Positions 11,331 to 22,450 of a stretch of 64,000 nucleotides of DNA are shown here, one piece after another. The translations under genes were made by a program, and so were the position numbers. Source of the stretch: Nyssa sinensis (lineage: Eukaryota; Streptophyta; Magnoliopsida; Cornales; Nyssaceae). Location of the stretch: positions 35,612,240 through 35,676,239 of the forward strand of contig CM018051.1 of assembly GCA_008638375.1 (NCBI GenBank), read 5' to 3'. The notes under the pieces are model-generated. The model was not told where the DNA came from. It worked only from the letters and a program-made list of their open reading frames with translations, and searched no databases. Numbering within the stretch: the first letter of the stretch is position 1; every line of letters begins with the position of its first letter.

Positions 11331-12408
11331 GATAGGCACTTCATTTTGTTATTTGGCATTATTATGATATTTATTCCTTTTACATATTGTGTACATCCTT
11401 ATTATATGTCATTAGGCTAAGAGTTAACCCACTCACACGGGTGATTCACCTTAGCGCTCAGATGGTGAGCAAGATGAGATATTGATGTCTATGGTGCTTA
11501 TGTAGCGAGCTAAGACATTTATATCTGTGGCACCTAGAAGGCGATCAAGATATATTCACAAGCATTTAATGCTATAAATCGCCTTAGTTAGAGCTAAGAC
11601 AAAACCTTCACGTATAAATCAATCATGAAGTATTTTCACAAACTCCATGAAGCCTGTTATAGCCGAATATGAGATTTCAAGCAGGCGCTTAGACAATGAT
11701 TGGGCTAAAACTCAGGTTAGGCGCTTGTTAGTGACTAGACCCATATTCGTATGGTGTTCTTTGCTTATTTGTTCAGTGACATGCCCATTTTTGGGATGAT
11801 GCTATAGCATACATTTCATACTGTATGTGCTGTATCGACCGATAGTGAAAGCGATGAATGAATCCCTGCTTCATTGCTGTGTGAGCCACTCAGATCGTTG
11901 GATCTTACTTATGCCATTATTTAACCTAAGACTATGTCATGAAGAGGAAATTTGATGTCACTACTTTGGAATGTTTCCCAAGGACGATAAAAGATACCGT
12001 CTAGCGGGGTGTCTCTAGGAAAGCAGTTGAGTTTAATCTGATTGATATGAGGTCTTAGGGAAGATGATTTGATATTACACCATGTTAGTGTGACTCATAG
12101 CTCGAGCGATTGTGTCATGTTTGTCTACGATACGAGTCATGAGTGCATTACATATTAAGGGTCTAGCACTGATTCTTTGAGGGGTTGAAGAGTGCTGGAT
12201 CCAGTGTAATTAAATTATCTTGGGCATATTCGAGATGCTTTCAAGTAATGCGCTTTTATTGGTCAAGTGATGATTTGATAACTGCATTCATGAGGCTGTA
12301 TGTTCTTCTAGTGAGGTCGCACGTTCCATTTCAGATATGAGGAGATGAGGAAATAAGAGATTGAGAGAAATCATAGAGATGACTTTCCCTATGTGGGCGA
12401 GTGTGAAA
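11331..12408 (+). other. Copia-1 3' untranslated region with polypurine tract
   Basis: About 1.1 kb without domains lies between the RNase H end and the 3' LTR. Just before the LTR the sequence is ATGTGGGCGAGTGTGAAA, a decayed form of the purine-rich primer tract that typically precedes TGTTAG in plant copia elements. Nothing else was recognised here. Confidence 0.6.
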
Positions 12409-13008
12409 TGTTAGTTTTTAGGGTTTGGATCAACCCATATGTGAATAAGATCTACCCACTAGGGAATGGGCCTTAACCCATTTAAATGGCTGATAGAATA
12501 AGTTTCTATCCTAATTCAAATACGTCTCTATCATGTGTTGATAGAGATCAGTATTTGAATCCTAACAAAATTCTATATGTATCTAAAATAAATACGCAAA
12601 TATGTGGCCTGCGTAATGTAGTTGTGAAATATAGTATACTTTCTCTCTCTAGTCTTTCCTCTCTGGTGGGTTTGGAACTTGAAGATTGAAGGGGTAACTT
12701 TATTAGCCAACCCTATATAACTTCGCAAAATTTGGGGACATACACAAAAGTCAGAATTCAACGTTTGACTCGTAACAACAGCAATATACGATCTATGGGT
12801 ATCTTCCGTAATTGGGTATGACTTAACCAATATACATGCTATGTGCATTGAGTGTTTACAATAGAAAAAAAAAATAAGGTTATATAGGCTATTGTGTAGC
12901 GTGAAGGAGAAGAGAAAACGAAGGGCTGCAGCACTGTGTTGTCGCCCGAACAGAAGGAGGTGATTGGAGGAAAAAAAGGAAGACAGAGAGAAAGGCAGTG
13001 CAAAATTC

Positions 13009-13013
<5 letters not shown>

Positions 13014-13059
<46 letters not shown>

Positions 13060-13060
13060 T
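13014..13060. repeat. (TA)n(CA)n microsatellite
   Basis: About 34 bp of alternating TA followed by a short ACACACAC run. It lies in the LTR and also creates the Tyr-Ile runs of a spurious minus-strand open frame. Confidence 0.95.
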
Positions 13061-14045
13061 ACATATTAAGCCCTAAAAAGGGCTTTGCAAGGAACGTGAG
13101 ATAAGGAGGAAGTGATGCGGCTACGAGAAGGGAGAACAACCGAAAAGAGAAAGAAAATAAGTACTTTCTCTCTTTAAAACAAGTTCCATTTTTACCTTAA
13201 TTTGATTGGTTTAAACCCCATAGATAAGGTTTTGTGTCAATAATCAATAGTATAGGACTGAAAATAGAGTCTAAGAGAGCCCAAAACAATAGAAGCCAAG
13301 CTCGACCACCATTGATGGACCTTAAAGTTGGGTTTGAATCAACTTAAACCAATTTGGTTTCTATGATACGGGGATGAAACTAGAATTATAGGATCACAAA
13401 TCCACAAAAATTAGGACAAACGGATCGAGGACGAAGGAGAAAAAGGAAGTGCAGGTCACGGGTTCAATTTTGAACTCCTCAATTAGAAGCCTAAGCTTAA
13501 TTTGTTAAATGGAATATAAATCCCCATGTCCTTGGGTAACGACAGACTAAACCTCATCGAGTTTGGTGGAGAAAAGAGCGTATACTAAAGAACTATTCAA
13601 ATCTACCATAGAAGCCAAATCCAACCCCTGAGCTTGATTCAATCCCTAAAACGAACGCCAAAGTGTAGAATGAACTCCTAGGAACTATTTTGAATCGAAA
13701 GTAGCAAAAAATCATGATTAAAACCCCATGAATCAAAGATTGAAATTTCTAGGGTTACGAGTTATTATTCATCATCCCGGGGAAGACGATGAATAGTAAT
13801 AAGTCTCAGGTCGAGTCGGATCCGATTCAGGTCAGAGTCCGACCTAGGCGACTAACGTGTCACACTTAAAACTACGCCGTTTAGTTAAGTTTAAAATGTT
13901 TTTAAATTTGAATTCGGAATGTTTGGATACAAATAGTAACTTAATTTAATAAACTCACTCAGAACAAGGATAGCTTATCCTTTATTATGCCCATTCTCTA
14001 CTGTTTGTTTTGCCAAAAATTAGAAAATAAAAGGGGAGTTAAAGC

Positions 14046-14108
14046 TCCCTTAATTCGAACCCTAGTCCACATGCACACACTTTACCCACTAGGCCACATT
14101 GCCCCTTG
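14046..14108 (-). other. tRNA-like sequence (possible SINE head or tRNA relic)
   Basis: On the minus strand there is a box A-like TGGCCTAGTGGGTAAAG followed about 30 bp later by a box B-like GGGTTCGAATT. These match the internal RNA polymerase III promoter elements of tRNA genes. A full cloverleaf is not convincing and no CCA or poly(A)/(T) tail was recognised, so it is not called a tRNA gene. It is antisense to the enclosing LTR. Confidence 0.45.
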
Positions 14109-14734
14109 TGATAAATATTCACATAATAAATATATATATATATATATTATATAATAATTAAATTAATTACTATGCATGTCTATATAAAACAGAGAGGGTG
14201 TCCACCCTAATATTTTTCGACGGTCTAGATCCAATGGTGGGTCTTATTTTATGAAACGAGATCCCAAAAATTTAGACACGTAAAATGCTATAATTACCAT
14301 TATGTCCTTAGTAATGCCCGGAGCTAGTTGAATGTCAGAGAGGGTTTATTTTGATTTTTTTCGATGTTCCGGACCCAACGATGGTGTCCATGTTATCAAA
14401 TTAGGTACCGAGAAATAGGACACATTAAAATATAAATTATTAAACCATCCTTGAAGACAAACTTAACTACGAATAGACCTGGTTAAAAATAATAAGACCT
14501 ATCTAAAGATTAGGTGACCACTGAGTCTAAAATAGGCTAAGAAAATTGACTAGGAAATGAATTAAACTAAAAAGGAAATTGATAAACTTCCATGAATTGT
14601 ATTTTTAAAAACTACAAAGGAAAAAGAAAAACCAACTAGCAGCACAAATCCTGAAACTCAAGGTTAGTAATCCTGGACTTTGAAGTGGAGAATTTAAGTC
14701 CATGACTCCTAAAATGTATAATTCAAATTCATGT

Positions 14735-16718
14735 TGTGGGTGCCAACACGAAGAATGCATCCTTTTTATGGATTTCAAGGGATCGTAGTTGTCTCCTTCC
14801 TTGAAGGTGTGAAGGAACGCCTCTTATGGGAGATAGAGAAATTAAGGAGTCGCTAGCTTGTTTTTGGGTAAGAAACAAGCAAACCCGTTACAATTTGAAC
14901 AATACATATGAAGAAAAACTAAAAGAAATGAAATAAAGATTACATCACTTTTAATCCTAACTACATACTAAAAGATCACTTTACATGGATTAAAAGAAAA
15001 ATAAAGCACTGAAATAAAGCAGAAACCAAAGAAACAAGCCTAAGGGCTAAGGTACGGAGTGGGAAGGTGTTAGGTACCCACTTATCCGGCCCAATCCGAA
15101 TGGATTGGTCTCAAATATTCACTTACAAGGTTATTTTGTCATGAGAAAACAGAAAAGAAGGATGTGAGTCTAGAAAAGATAAATAATAAAGAATCTAACA
15201 TAAAGAAATAAAATAAAACAGAAAAGACAGAAAGAAGATCTGACTCGAGTCCGAAGGCTTCCTACGTATCCATTTAGAAAACAAAATCAGAGTCACATAG
15301 TTCTCTAGTTTACCCTCTTTTATCAAGAGTGATAAAAGATGCAAGATCAACCAGATCTAAAGAAAATTGTTAAGGGTTTGAGAAAGTACCTTATTCAGTT
15401 GTGGGAATTGGGTAACACTTCGGCTAGGAAAGTCTAAATTTAAGGCTTCAGTTGGGCAGATCTTTAGTTTGTTCTTAGGTTTGGAAAGCGTCTCTTTGGC
15501 TTGCTTCTTGAAAGAAGGTTGTCACTTCGGCAGGGCTTCGACCTCAGGACAGAAAGAGTACTTATACAGAGAACTCTAGAACTAAACTAACAGCGTAAAG
15601 CTATGAAAATTGTGTGTTTCAAACTGATAGCCAGAGGACTCTATTTATAGGCAAAATATGGAGATTTGATCCAAGGGCCTAAGATGAAACCCTAGAATGA
15701 AGGGCTTGGATCATGTCTTGAATGATAATCATCTAATTAAATAAATAAAAATTTAAATAATTATCCTAAGGAATGATTATCCTAATTAAATGAATTAATA
15801 AATAATTATGACAATGCAAGAACCAATAAAATTGATGTCTACATGCAAGAGCCAATGAGATAAGAGGGAAATAGAATTTAATTGAAAAATAAACTCTAAA
15901 ATAAAAAAAGTTCAGGTTCAATGTATCTCCATTTAAGAAAATATCAAGCAACCATATTTATGAAAACTCTAAAAATGGAAAGTCATAATTATGCTTAAAT
16001 AGACTACTATTACTCAAGATTACCAAATCACCCTCAATTCGATGGAGAATCTCTAACTTGCCACAACAAGACATGTGTCACCAAATGGCTAAAATTACCA
16101 AAATATCCCTAGATGGATAAAATAATATAAAAATTATGAAAATACCCTCAAGGGACTAGAAAGTCCTACTAAGGGTAGGATTGTGCCAAAATTACCAAAA
16201 TGTCCCTAAAATGCAAAATGGTGCTAAAATTATCGAAATGCCCTTCGATGGGCAGAAGAGTCCTAATAGAAGTGGGACTCTATCTAGAAGAGTCTTACTA
16301 TTACTAGGGCTCTGGCAGAAAATTCCTAATGGAACTGGGACTCTGACAAAAGAGTCCTAACAAGAATAAAACTTTGTTGAAAAGAGTCCTACTTTGACTG
16401 GAACTCTAGTAGGAAAGTCCTAACGGGAGTAGGACTCTATCGGAAAGAGTCCTAACAAGAGTGGGACTCTGTCGGAAAGAGTCCTAACAAGAGTGTGACT
16501 CTATCAGGAAGAATTCTACTGGGACTGGGACTCTGACAGGAGAGTCCTAACGGGAGTGAGACTTTGTTGGAAAGAGTCCTACTTAGACTAGGACTCCGAC
16601 ATAAAAGTCCTAAAGGGAATGTGACTCTATCAGTATTCGTCTTAATAGAAGTAGGTTTCTTGGCATAATTACCGAATTGCTACTACTTAATCAAGGGTTA
16701 CAAAATGAGGTGTCTACA
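14735..16718 (-). mobile_element. Solo LTR (2.0 kb), TGTAGACACC type, minus orientation
   Basis: On the minus strand it starts TGTAGACACCTCATTTTG and ends TTGGCACCCACA, termini seen in plant gypsy-type LTRs. No coding domain is present. Flanks are CATGT on the left and TGTGT on the right, a poor TSD, although CATGT recurs across the right terminus (CTACATGT). It is inserted in the larger plus-oriented LTR. It contains the 32-bp hairpin repeat array at 16255-16632. Confidence 0.6.
16255..16632. repeat. Array of about 12 degenerate 32-bp units, each a potential hairpin
   Basis: Units follow the pattern AAGAGTCCTAACAAGAGTGG then GACTCTGTCGGA, repeated about 12 times with a period of 30-33 bp. 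Within a unit AGAGTCC pairs with GGACTCT, so each repeat is itself an inverted repeat with a loop of about 10-12 bases. Arms are perfect in several units (16438-16500) and decayed in others. One additional partial unit lies at about 16160-16190. Confidence 0.85.
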
Positions 16719-17770
16719 TGTGTTATTTACATAACTCCTATTTTAAGCATGCTTCTTGTTCTATTTTGAAAGTACTATCACAAATTGTAAAATGGGCTTA
16801 TTTAAATGTCAAGTTGTATATACAACTCTTATTTCAAGCATGCCTATCATTCTATTTGTAAATTTATGTTAGATAAAATGAATGTTTCTCATTCAAAGCT
16901 ATATTCAACTGCTCTTGAAAAGCATCTACTTGAAAAATAATATTTTAAATATTTTCTATTTGCGAACTGATAATGCAAAAATAATTAGTGCATAAGCACT
17001 CTTGTTTAATGTCTCTTTCGAGACTCACTCCTGTAATGCCCGTAAGAAGGTTAGAGATCTCTCTTGTTTAGGTCAAGTATTATACTAACCCCATGTTAAG
17101 CTTAGAGTCTGGATTGATACAGATTCTCATGTAAAGTGAAGAGATGCAAAGTTATGAAATGAAAGATTGTTTTAAACCCTCATTGCTCTGAACAGGATTT
17201 ATATCCTCATGTTTTATGATAAAATGATTTATGCTTCTGACTATATTTAAATAATTGAATCATCTTGCTATGTATTTGTGAAATGAAATGTTTTACTTGA
17301 AATATCCTGAAATTCTTTTTACTTCAACTATATGTGTTTAAGTATCATGATCATGTATTCTATATTTGAACTTTTGAACAACTGATAGTGATCTCTTTTA
17401 TAAACTCGTTTATACTTAAAACCACTATGAGTTGAAAACTCATGACAAGGTATTGAAATTTCTCACGAGCTTTTCACAAAGCTTACATCAATTTTACCCA
17501 TGACTTTTCAGGCGATGATGATGAGTGGGAGCCTTACCCATTTTGGTAAAGAACGTCTAGAACTTCACACTTTTGGAACCATTTTTGCTATGAGATAGTT
17601 AAGATAGTATTTTGGGTCTAGTTGGAATCAGACTTTCAACAAGCAAGAATTGGATGTCAAGTCAAGTAAATCAACCACATCTTTGTAGTAATGTTGTGGG
17701 GACAATATATGTAATTTGATTTTGCAGAGACAATGGCTATGTAATATGGATGTATGTTTAAGTTCAAAAA

Positions 17771-20700
17771 TGTCACGACCCGAGACCCCACCCTATGCGG
17801 ATCTCGTGTCGCGCACCCGATCTGACGCTGCTTGTCGAACCAAGGGTCTCAACTTGCAACACATTAGTGCTACTAACATGCAACAACTAAATGCGGAAGA
17901 AAATAAATAAAAGCTGCATGTAATTTATATAATTTTTTACAAAATTGGGAATACAAAATTTCTTAATACAACTATTCATCCCCAAGACGTGAATAACATG
18001 GGAGAGCTACAAGACTGTCTGTACTGAGTATTACACTTACAACTTCAAAAGTAATATCCACTGCTATCTAGCTGACTGCTACTGCTACAGCTACGGCTCT
18101 TCTACAGTTTCATTTCCTGAAAGGGGTGGTAAGTTGGGGGGTGAGCTGATGAAAGCCCAATAAGTAATTCTCCTTTGCTCTACCATGTGTACATGAATAT
18201 GGAAAGCATTATCCATAAAAGAACTAGGATAAATGCAGATGTGCTAGCCAGTCAATGAATATAGAACTCAATATCAGATGATAGAAAATCAAATGATAGA
18301 GCAATGAAATCTGTCTGATAATATAATCATACAAGCTACAGTCATGAGTCGTCTCAAGTATAATCATATGCACTCAAAAAGCTGTGAAATCTCATGATCA
18401 TTCATAATGGTATAACATGATCAAGCTATGAAAATCAATAAGAGATACTGATAACAACAATATGGATGCACTTTAACTTGGGGCTCGGCATACCCCTTAA
18501 TTCATTTTATTCTCTTTCCTCGATCTCTCAGCCAAGCACTAACCCATCGGTTCAGTACTCGCCTCGCAGATCCTAGTTTAGCTGCCATTTTAAATACCAC
18601 TTTTTATTCCGTTTTCTCGACCCGTAGGTCTAGTAAGCATCAGATGGAGTTTGTGACTGAGCACAAATTCGACTACAATATAATATATCAAGATCATGCT
18701 AAATCCAATAAACAGTAAATGCAATAACACTATCTCAGCAACGAAAAGAACTGTTGCCTTAACAGACTAATATAAACTGGGCTGCTGAGATCTTGCCCCT
18801 TGAGGCCTATGTACAGAGCGTACAGAATCATGATCAAGATATACAACAGTCAATAAATACTTTCCACAAGATAAAGCAATATCAATGTGGACTCGATAAA
18901 CGTTCTGATATTTATGGAGTACAATAGATGATATAAGAAAAACTGTTGACATGGCTGGGAATGTAACATGTACAGAGATCAGAGATTACTTACCTCTTAA
19001 ACCGTTTCTGTTCTTTCACAATAAACTCAAGTCACTGTTTCTCCCTCTTTGAAATCCCCTATTCATCAATAGACAATATATCTCAGTTTACCTTTTCATA
19101 AGTTGTGCTATTCAACAAATTTTATGCCTCTTTACTATTGGTTTCTCTTTTACTTAATTAGACTCTACTATTGAATCCGGAATGTCGAACAAAGTCGATT
19201 TAGGCTTTCGCAGAATTCAATTCGGACTTCTGTACTAAAAAGGGCAAAATGGTCATTTTGCACTTTTACGGGTATTTTTATTTTTTGGGACCTCGTCTTG
19301 CTAAACGGACCTCACCATTGGTCTTAGAATGTCTGAAATAGTTGAATTACACTATTCATATGTTTAATTTGGACATCATTACCGAAAAGGGTAAAATAGT
19401 CATTTACACTTTTATGCATTTATGGTTCTCACTTCTCGGGACCTCTTTTCATAAATTGGACCCCATGGATGAGTCCGGAATGCTCGAAAGAATAAAATTT
19501 CACTATTCATTCATTTTAATCGGAGTTCGTTTGACTGTTTTTTGACTCAAGGGCATTTTCGTAATTTCTTATTTTCTTTTAAATTAATTAAATATTTTAA
19601 TATTTAATTAATATTTTATTCTGGGGGTCAAATCACAATTATTAATAGTTGGGGGGTCAGTTTGCAATTTTCGTAACTTTCTGGGCCAAATTAGAATTTC
19701 CAATTTTTCTATTCTAAATCAGAATAGCCAAACAGTGGTTAGGCTTCAAAACTGGAATGGTATATCCCTATTCCCAAATAAATTTCAATTTCAATTTCTT
19801 ATACTAGGAACCAAATACTCCCAATTTGATTTTAAAACATTTTAAACTTAAATCAAAACTACGCCGTTTCACTCGCCCGTTTGTCTCGGTCGGGTCCCAA
19901 CCTAATCCGAACCTGGATCCGGTCTCTTTTAACCCAGTAAGCTCCTCGACATTCCGGTCGTCTCCCCCAACACTCCAGTAGGGTTCTGGTGGTGAACAGT
20001 CACCTTCTCCGGCGACGGTGACCGGAATTTGGCCATTTTTCAATGATTTTTAAATGCCAATTTCTTCCTAATCTCTTGTAGATCTCCTTTCCATCGTTGG
20101 TTTTTGGTTTAAGGCACTAGATCTTCATGAAATAGGGCAACCCGAATCTCCGGCCAATTGTTATTTTTCCTTTTTCTAGCTTCCCCTTCCCTGTTTTAAC
20201 TTCTATTTGTTTCTATTCATTTTCTACACCTTGTAGGATCAATTCCATAAACTTAAAACTAAGTTATATGCATAAAATATGAAAAATTCGATTATTCCCT
20301 TACACCTGCAACTAACATTTTCTCCATCAATTCTCAACCATTTTTGATGATTTTTCTTGCATTCGATTCCTTATTTCATGCTTTATAAAACCCTATGCTT
20401 TAAACTAAACGAATCATGCTATAAATTGAAAACAGAATAACCACTTACCTTTTAAATTTTTGATTTTGTGGTGCAGGTTCCTCCTTTTCTCTCTTAGTTC
20501 ACTTCTGCTTCTTCTCTCTTCAATTCTTTCCTTCTGTTTTCCTCTTTTATTCACGAATGCATACACATATATATATATAGACCCACAACCGACTTCACTT
20601 TCTCTCTTCTCTCTTTCTCTCTCTATTCTTCTCCACTTGCAGCCTTCCTTGACTCAACTTTCTGCCCCATTTAATTTTCTCTTTTTTGAGAATGCAGCTT

Positions 20701-21265
20701 TGCATTCAATTTTGTGGAGCTTTTGATGATATATATATATATATACACATTTTGTCACACACACACTTACACACACAACTGTACACACACACACACAAGA
20801 ACCTGCTAGGCAACTTCCTTTCTTGTTTCTTTTCTTTATTTCTTTTCTTTTCTTTTATATTCTAATACACATACATGCATATATGTATATAATATACTAT
20901 ATTATAATCATGTATAAATAAATAATTTATACCTATCTTATACATATATATATTTTCATATATATATATATATGTATATACCATTTTCTGGGCACATATA
21001 CATACCTTGATATTTAATGAACTATGCATGTGTACGTGCGTATGCATGCATGGGTTTACGCGCACGCATGCTTTTCGAGGCAAGGTTTTGAGTTGCTCGG
21101 GTACTGCCCGATACTGGCTATATAGTTGACACTGTTTATATTCCAAAGCTGTACAGTATTTGTGGTATCAAAATATAGAGCTTTAACAGCTCGGTGACAG
21201 CTGCTAGTACAATACCTGACCCGGTCTACCTCGGTGTAGGTGCTAACCCGGGTCAGGGTATTACA
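17771..21265 (-). mobile_element. Giant solo LTR (3.5 kb), gypsy-type, minus orientation
   Basis: The plus-strand left end is TGTCACGACCCGAGACCCC and the right end is GGGTCAGGGTATTACA, so on the minus strand it runs TGTAATACCCTGACCC to GGGTCGTGACA. TSD AAAAA (17766-17770 and 21266-21270) is present, though a homopolymer is weak evidence. The reverse-complement end contains GATCCGCATAGGGTGGGG, shared with the LTRs at 5205, about 12698 and 23469. There are no retroelement domains. It has an ATATAT-rich stretch around 20560-20990 and two copies of a repeat module at 19260-19560. Confidence 0.8.
19260..19560 (-). repeat. Two copies of an approximately 150-bp LTR module
   Basis: Each unit has GGGACCTC, then TAAA(C/T)(G/T)GACC, TCCGGAATG or TTAGAATGTC, CACTATTCAT and a (GGTAAAATAGTCATTT)-like part. 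The same module occurs at 25577-25960 in another LTR and, reverse complemented, at about 14210-14300. Confidence 0.65.
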
Positions 21266-21689
21266 AAAAAAATAACTATTTAGCCGATTTAGAAAGCTTT
21301 GGTCGGATGGTTGTTTATTTGTCTTCATGCTTCCGTATCACTTTAATTATTTTGTTTGTTACACTGCCGCCCAACTCCATTATTGGCCCTCAGGCCAAGT
21401 CGAGTCAGTCGATCCGCATAGGGTGAATCAAGGGATGTGACAGGTACCTTTTCCTTTTCCATTTCTTTTCTTTCCCCTTTCCATCTTGAAGAGTTTTCTA
21501 GGGAATTCTAGTGAACATTGCAATTTTGAGTCTACGAACAGTAATACACTAATTTGGGTTTGAGTTTGCATTTTCACTAATTTGGTATAGGTTTGATGCC
21601 AATATTTGAGTCAAGGTTTTGAGCTTTTTGACGCAAACTTGAATTTAAGTCTAGTTTTGAGTAACTGCTAAAGATACCCTAACAGTTAA
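21266..21689 (+). other. Short host pieces between LTRs
   Basis: 21266-21441 is the terminal part of the plus-oriented LTR and 21442-21684 is the terminal part of the copia-1 3' LTR. The five bases GTTAA (21685-21689) then lead directly into the G1 element at 21690. No gene is present. Confidence 0.6.
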
Positions 21690-22257
21690 TGTCACGACCT
21701 GAGTTCCAAAGACTCGAGAAGCGATAAGAAATTACTAAAGAATATCAATATTTGATAGCCCAAACTTGTTTGGTCCATAGAAGTCAACTGGACTCCCGAA
21801 CACATAGGTTTGACCAATGTGTTGTCGTGTAGGCCCAGAAAATTAACTATTTTAAATCCTTAGAATTGGCCTTGCAAAAGTCTCGGTAATTGTTCCTTAG
21901 GTATTCAATAGTTTAAAAATAAATTTTAAGTATAGCGTGACCCACCCAACTAGCTATGGTCCAAGGTGGCATTTTCAGAAATTTCAGAATTTTGTTCTAG
22001 GAATGGAGAGTTGAACTTTTATTCTTAAGGAATTAGGCCTTGAGACTATTTTTATTGGTTTTAAATGGGGGGTACTTTCTTATTTACATTATAATATCTT
22101 AAGTAAATGAAAAAAATAAATAAATAAGATCATTTACTTAAGTGAATAAAAATAAAATTAAATAAAATCATTTAATTAAATGACATTTAATATAAATAAG
22201 GTATTCAATAACAGCGCTATTTGGGTAACAGAGTGCAGAATAAAATTAAGAGTCTAT

Positions 22258-22450
22258 AAGTTTCAGTCGACCTTCCAGTCGACTGAGTCTAGATACTAGG
22301 CGACTGATTCTCCCATTCAATCGACTAATAGTTCGGGATTCAGGGATTTTTCAACTTTTGAGTTTCAGTTGACTGAGTATAGATACCAGTCAACTGATTC
22401 TCCTATTTAATTAACTGATAGTTTGACATATATGGGTTCTTTAGCTTATG
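22258..22450. repeat. GTCGACT-containing tandem repeats in the G1 LTR (left copy)
   Basis: Repeated segments carry CAGTCGACTGA or degenerate forms, spaced about 25-30 bp, within larger units ending GATAGTTCGGGATTCA. The matching array in the other LTR is at 34556-34800, so the array predates element insertion. The cores are palindromic. Confidence 0.75.

Larger units (their letters stand above)
12698..21441 (+). mobile_element. Gypsy-type LTR (plus orientation) inserted in copia-1 3' LTR; left end uncertain
   Basis: The right end is clear: GATCCGCATAGGGTGAATCA then AGGGATGTGACA at 21441, the same end module as the LTRs at 5205 and 23469. The own sequence appears to be about 12698-14734, 16719-17770 and 21266-21441, roughly 3.2 kb. 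It includes a (TA)n tract and, on the plus strand at 14220-14290, the reverse complement of a module found in the minus-oriented LTR at 17771, which supports plus orientation. A possible TSD is GGTAA (12693-12697) against GGTAC (21442-21446), one mismatch. The expected TGTAA start was not found, so the left edge may be truncated. Confidence 0.55.
1750..21684 (+). mobile_element. Copia-1: decayed Ty1/copia retrotransposon carrying several nested insertions
   Basis: Domain order on the plus strand is gag, zinc knuckle, protease, GAG-pre-integrase, integrase, RT, RNase H, then a long 3' untranslated stretch and the 3' LTR. Integrase before RT is the Ty1/copia order. The 3' LTR starts at 12409 (TGTTAG, after a purine-rich tract ATGTGGGCGAGTGTGAAA) and ends at 21684 (CTAACA), perfect inverted terminal hexamers. 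Two nested groups interrupt it: 4507-10088 within RT, and about 12698-21441 within the 3' LTR. The 5' LTR and primer site were not found. Multiple in-frame stops show it is dead. Confidence 0.85.
12409..21684 (+). mobile_element. Copia-1 3' LTR, split by nested LTRs
   Basis: It starts TGTTAGTTTTTAGGGTTTGG and ends AGATACCCTAACA. The own sequence is about 12409-12697 plus 21442-21684, roughly 530 bp, a normal copia LTR length. The first part has a CT-rich stretch (CTTTCTCTCTCTAGTC) resembling the transcribed part of such LTRs. The intervening 8.7 kb belongs to other elements. The 5 bases after it (GTTAA) may be its TSD, but the partner end is not in view. Confidence 0.7.

Noticed and set aside
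12573..13139. 188-residue open frame on the minus strand, one of the longest in the window
   Set aside because: It crosses a (TA)n(CA)n microsatellite that encodes a Tyr-Ile run, spans the inferred border between the copia LTR and another LTR, and shows no domain.
14050..14110. Functional tRNA gene
   Set aside because: Only boxes A and B are convincing. The acceptor stem does not pair well and no anticodon arm is clear, so it was kept as a tRNA-like relic.
16255..16632. Regular repeats considered as a CRISPR array
   Set aside because: Units are directly abutting without unique spacers, are strongly degenerate, and sit in a plant LTR; a CRISPR array is not expected in a nuclear plant genome.
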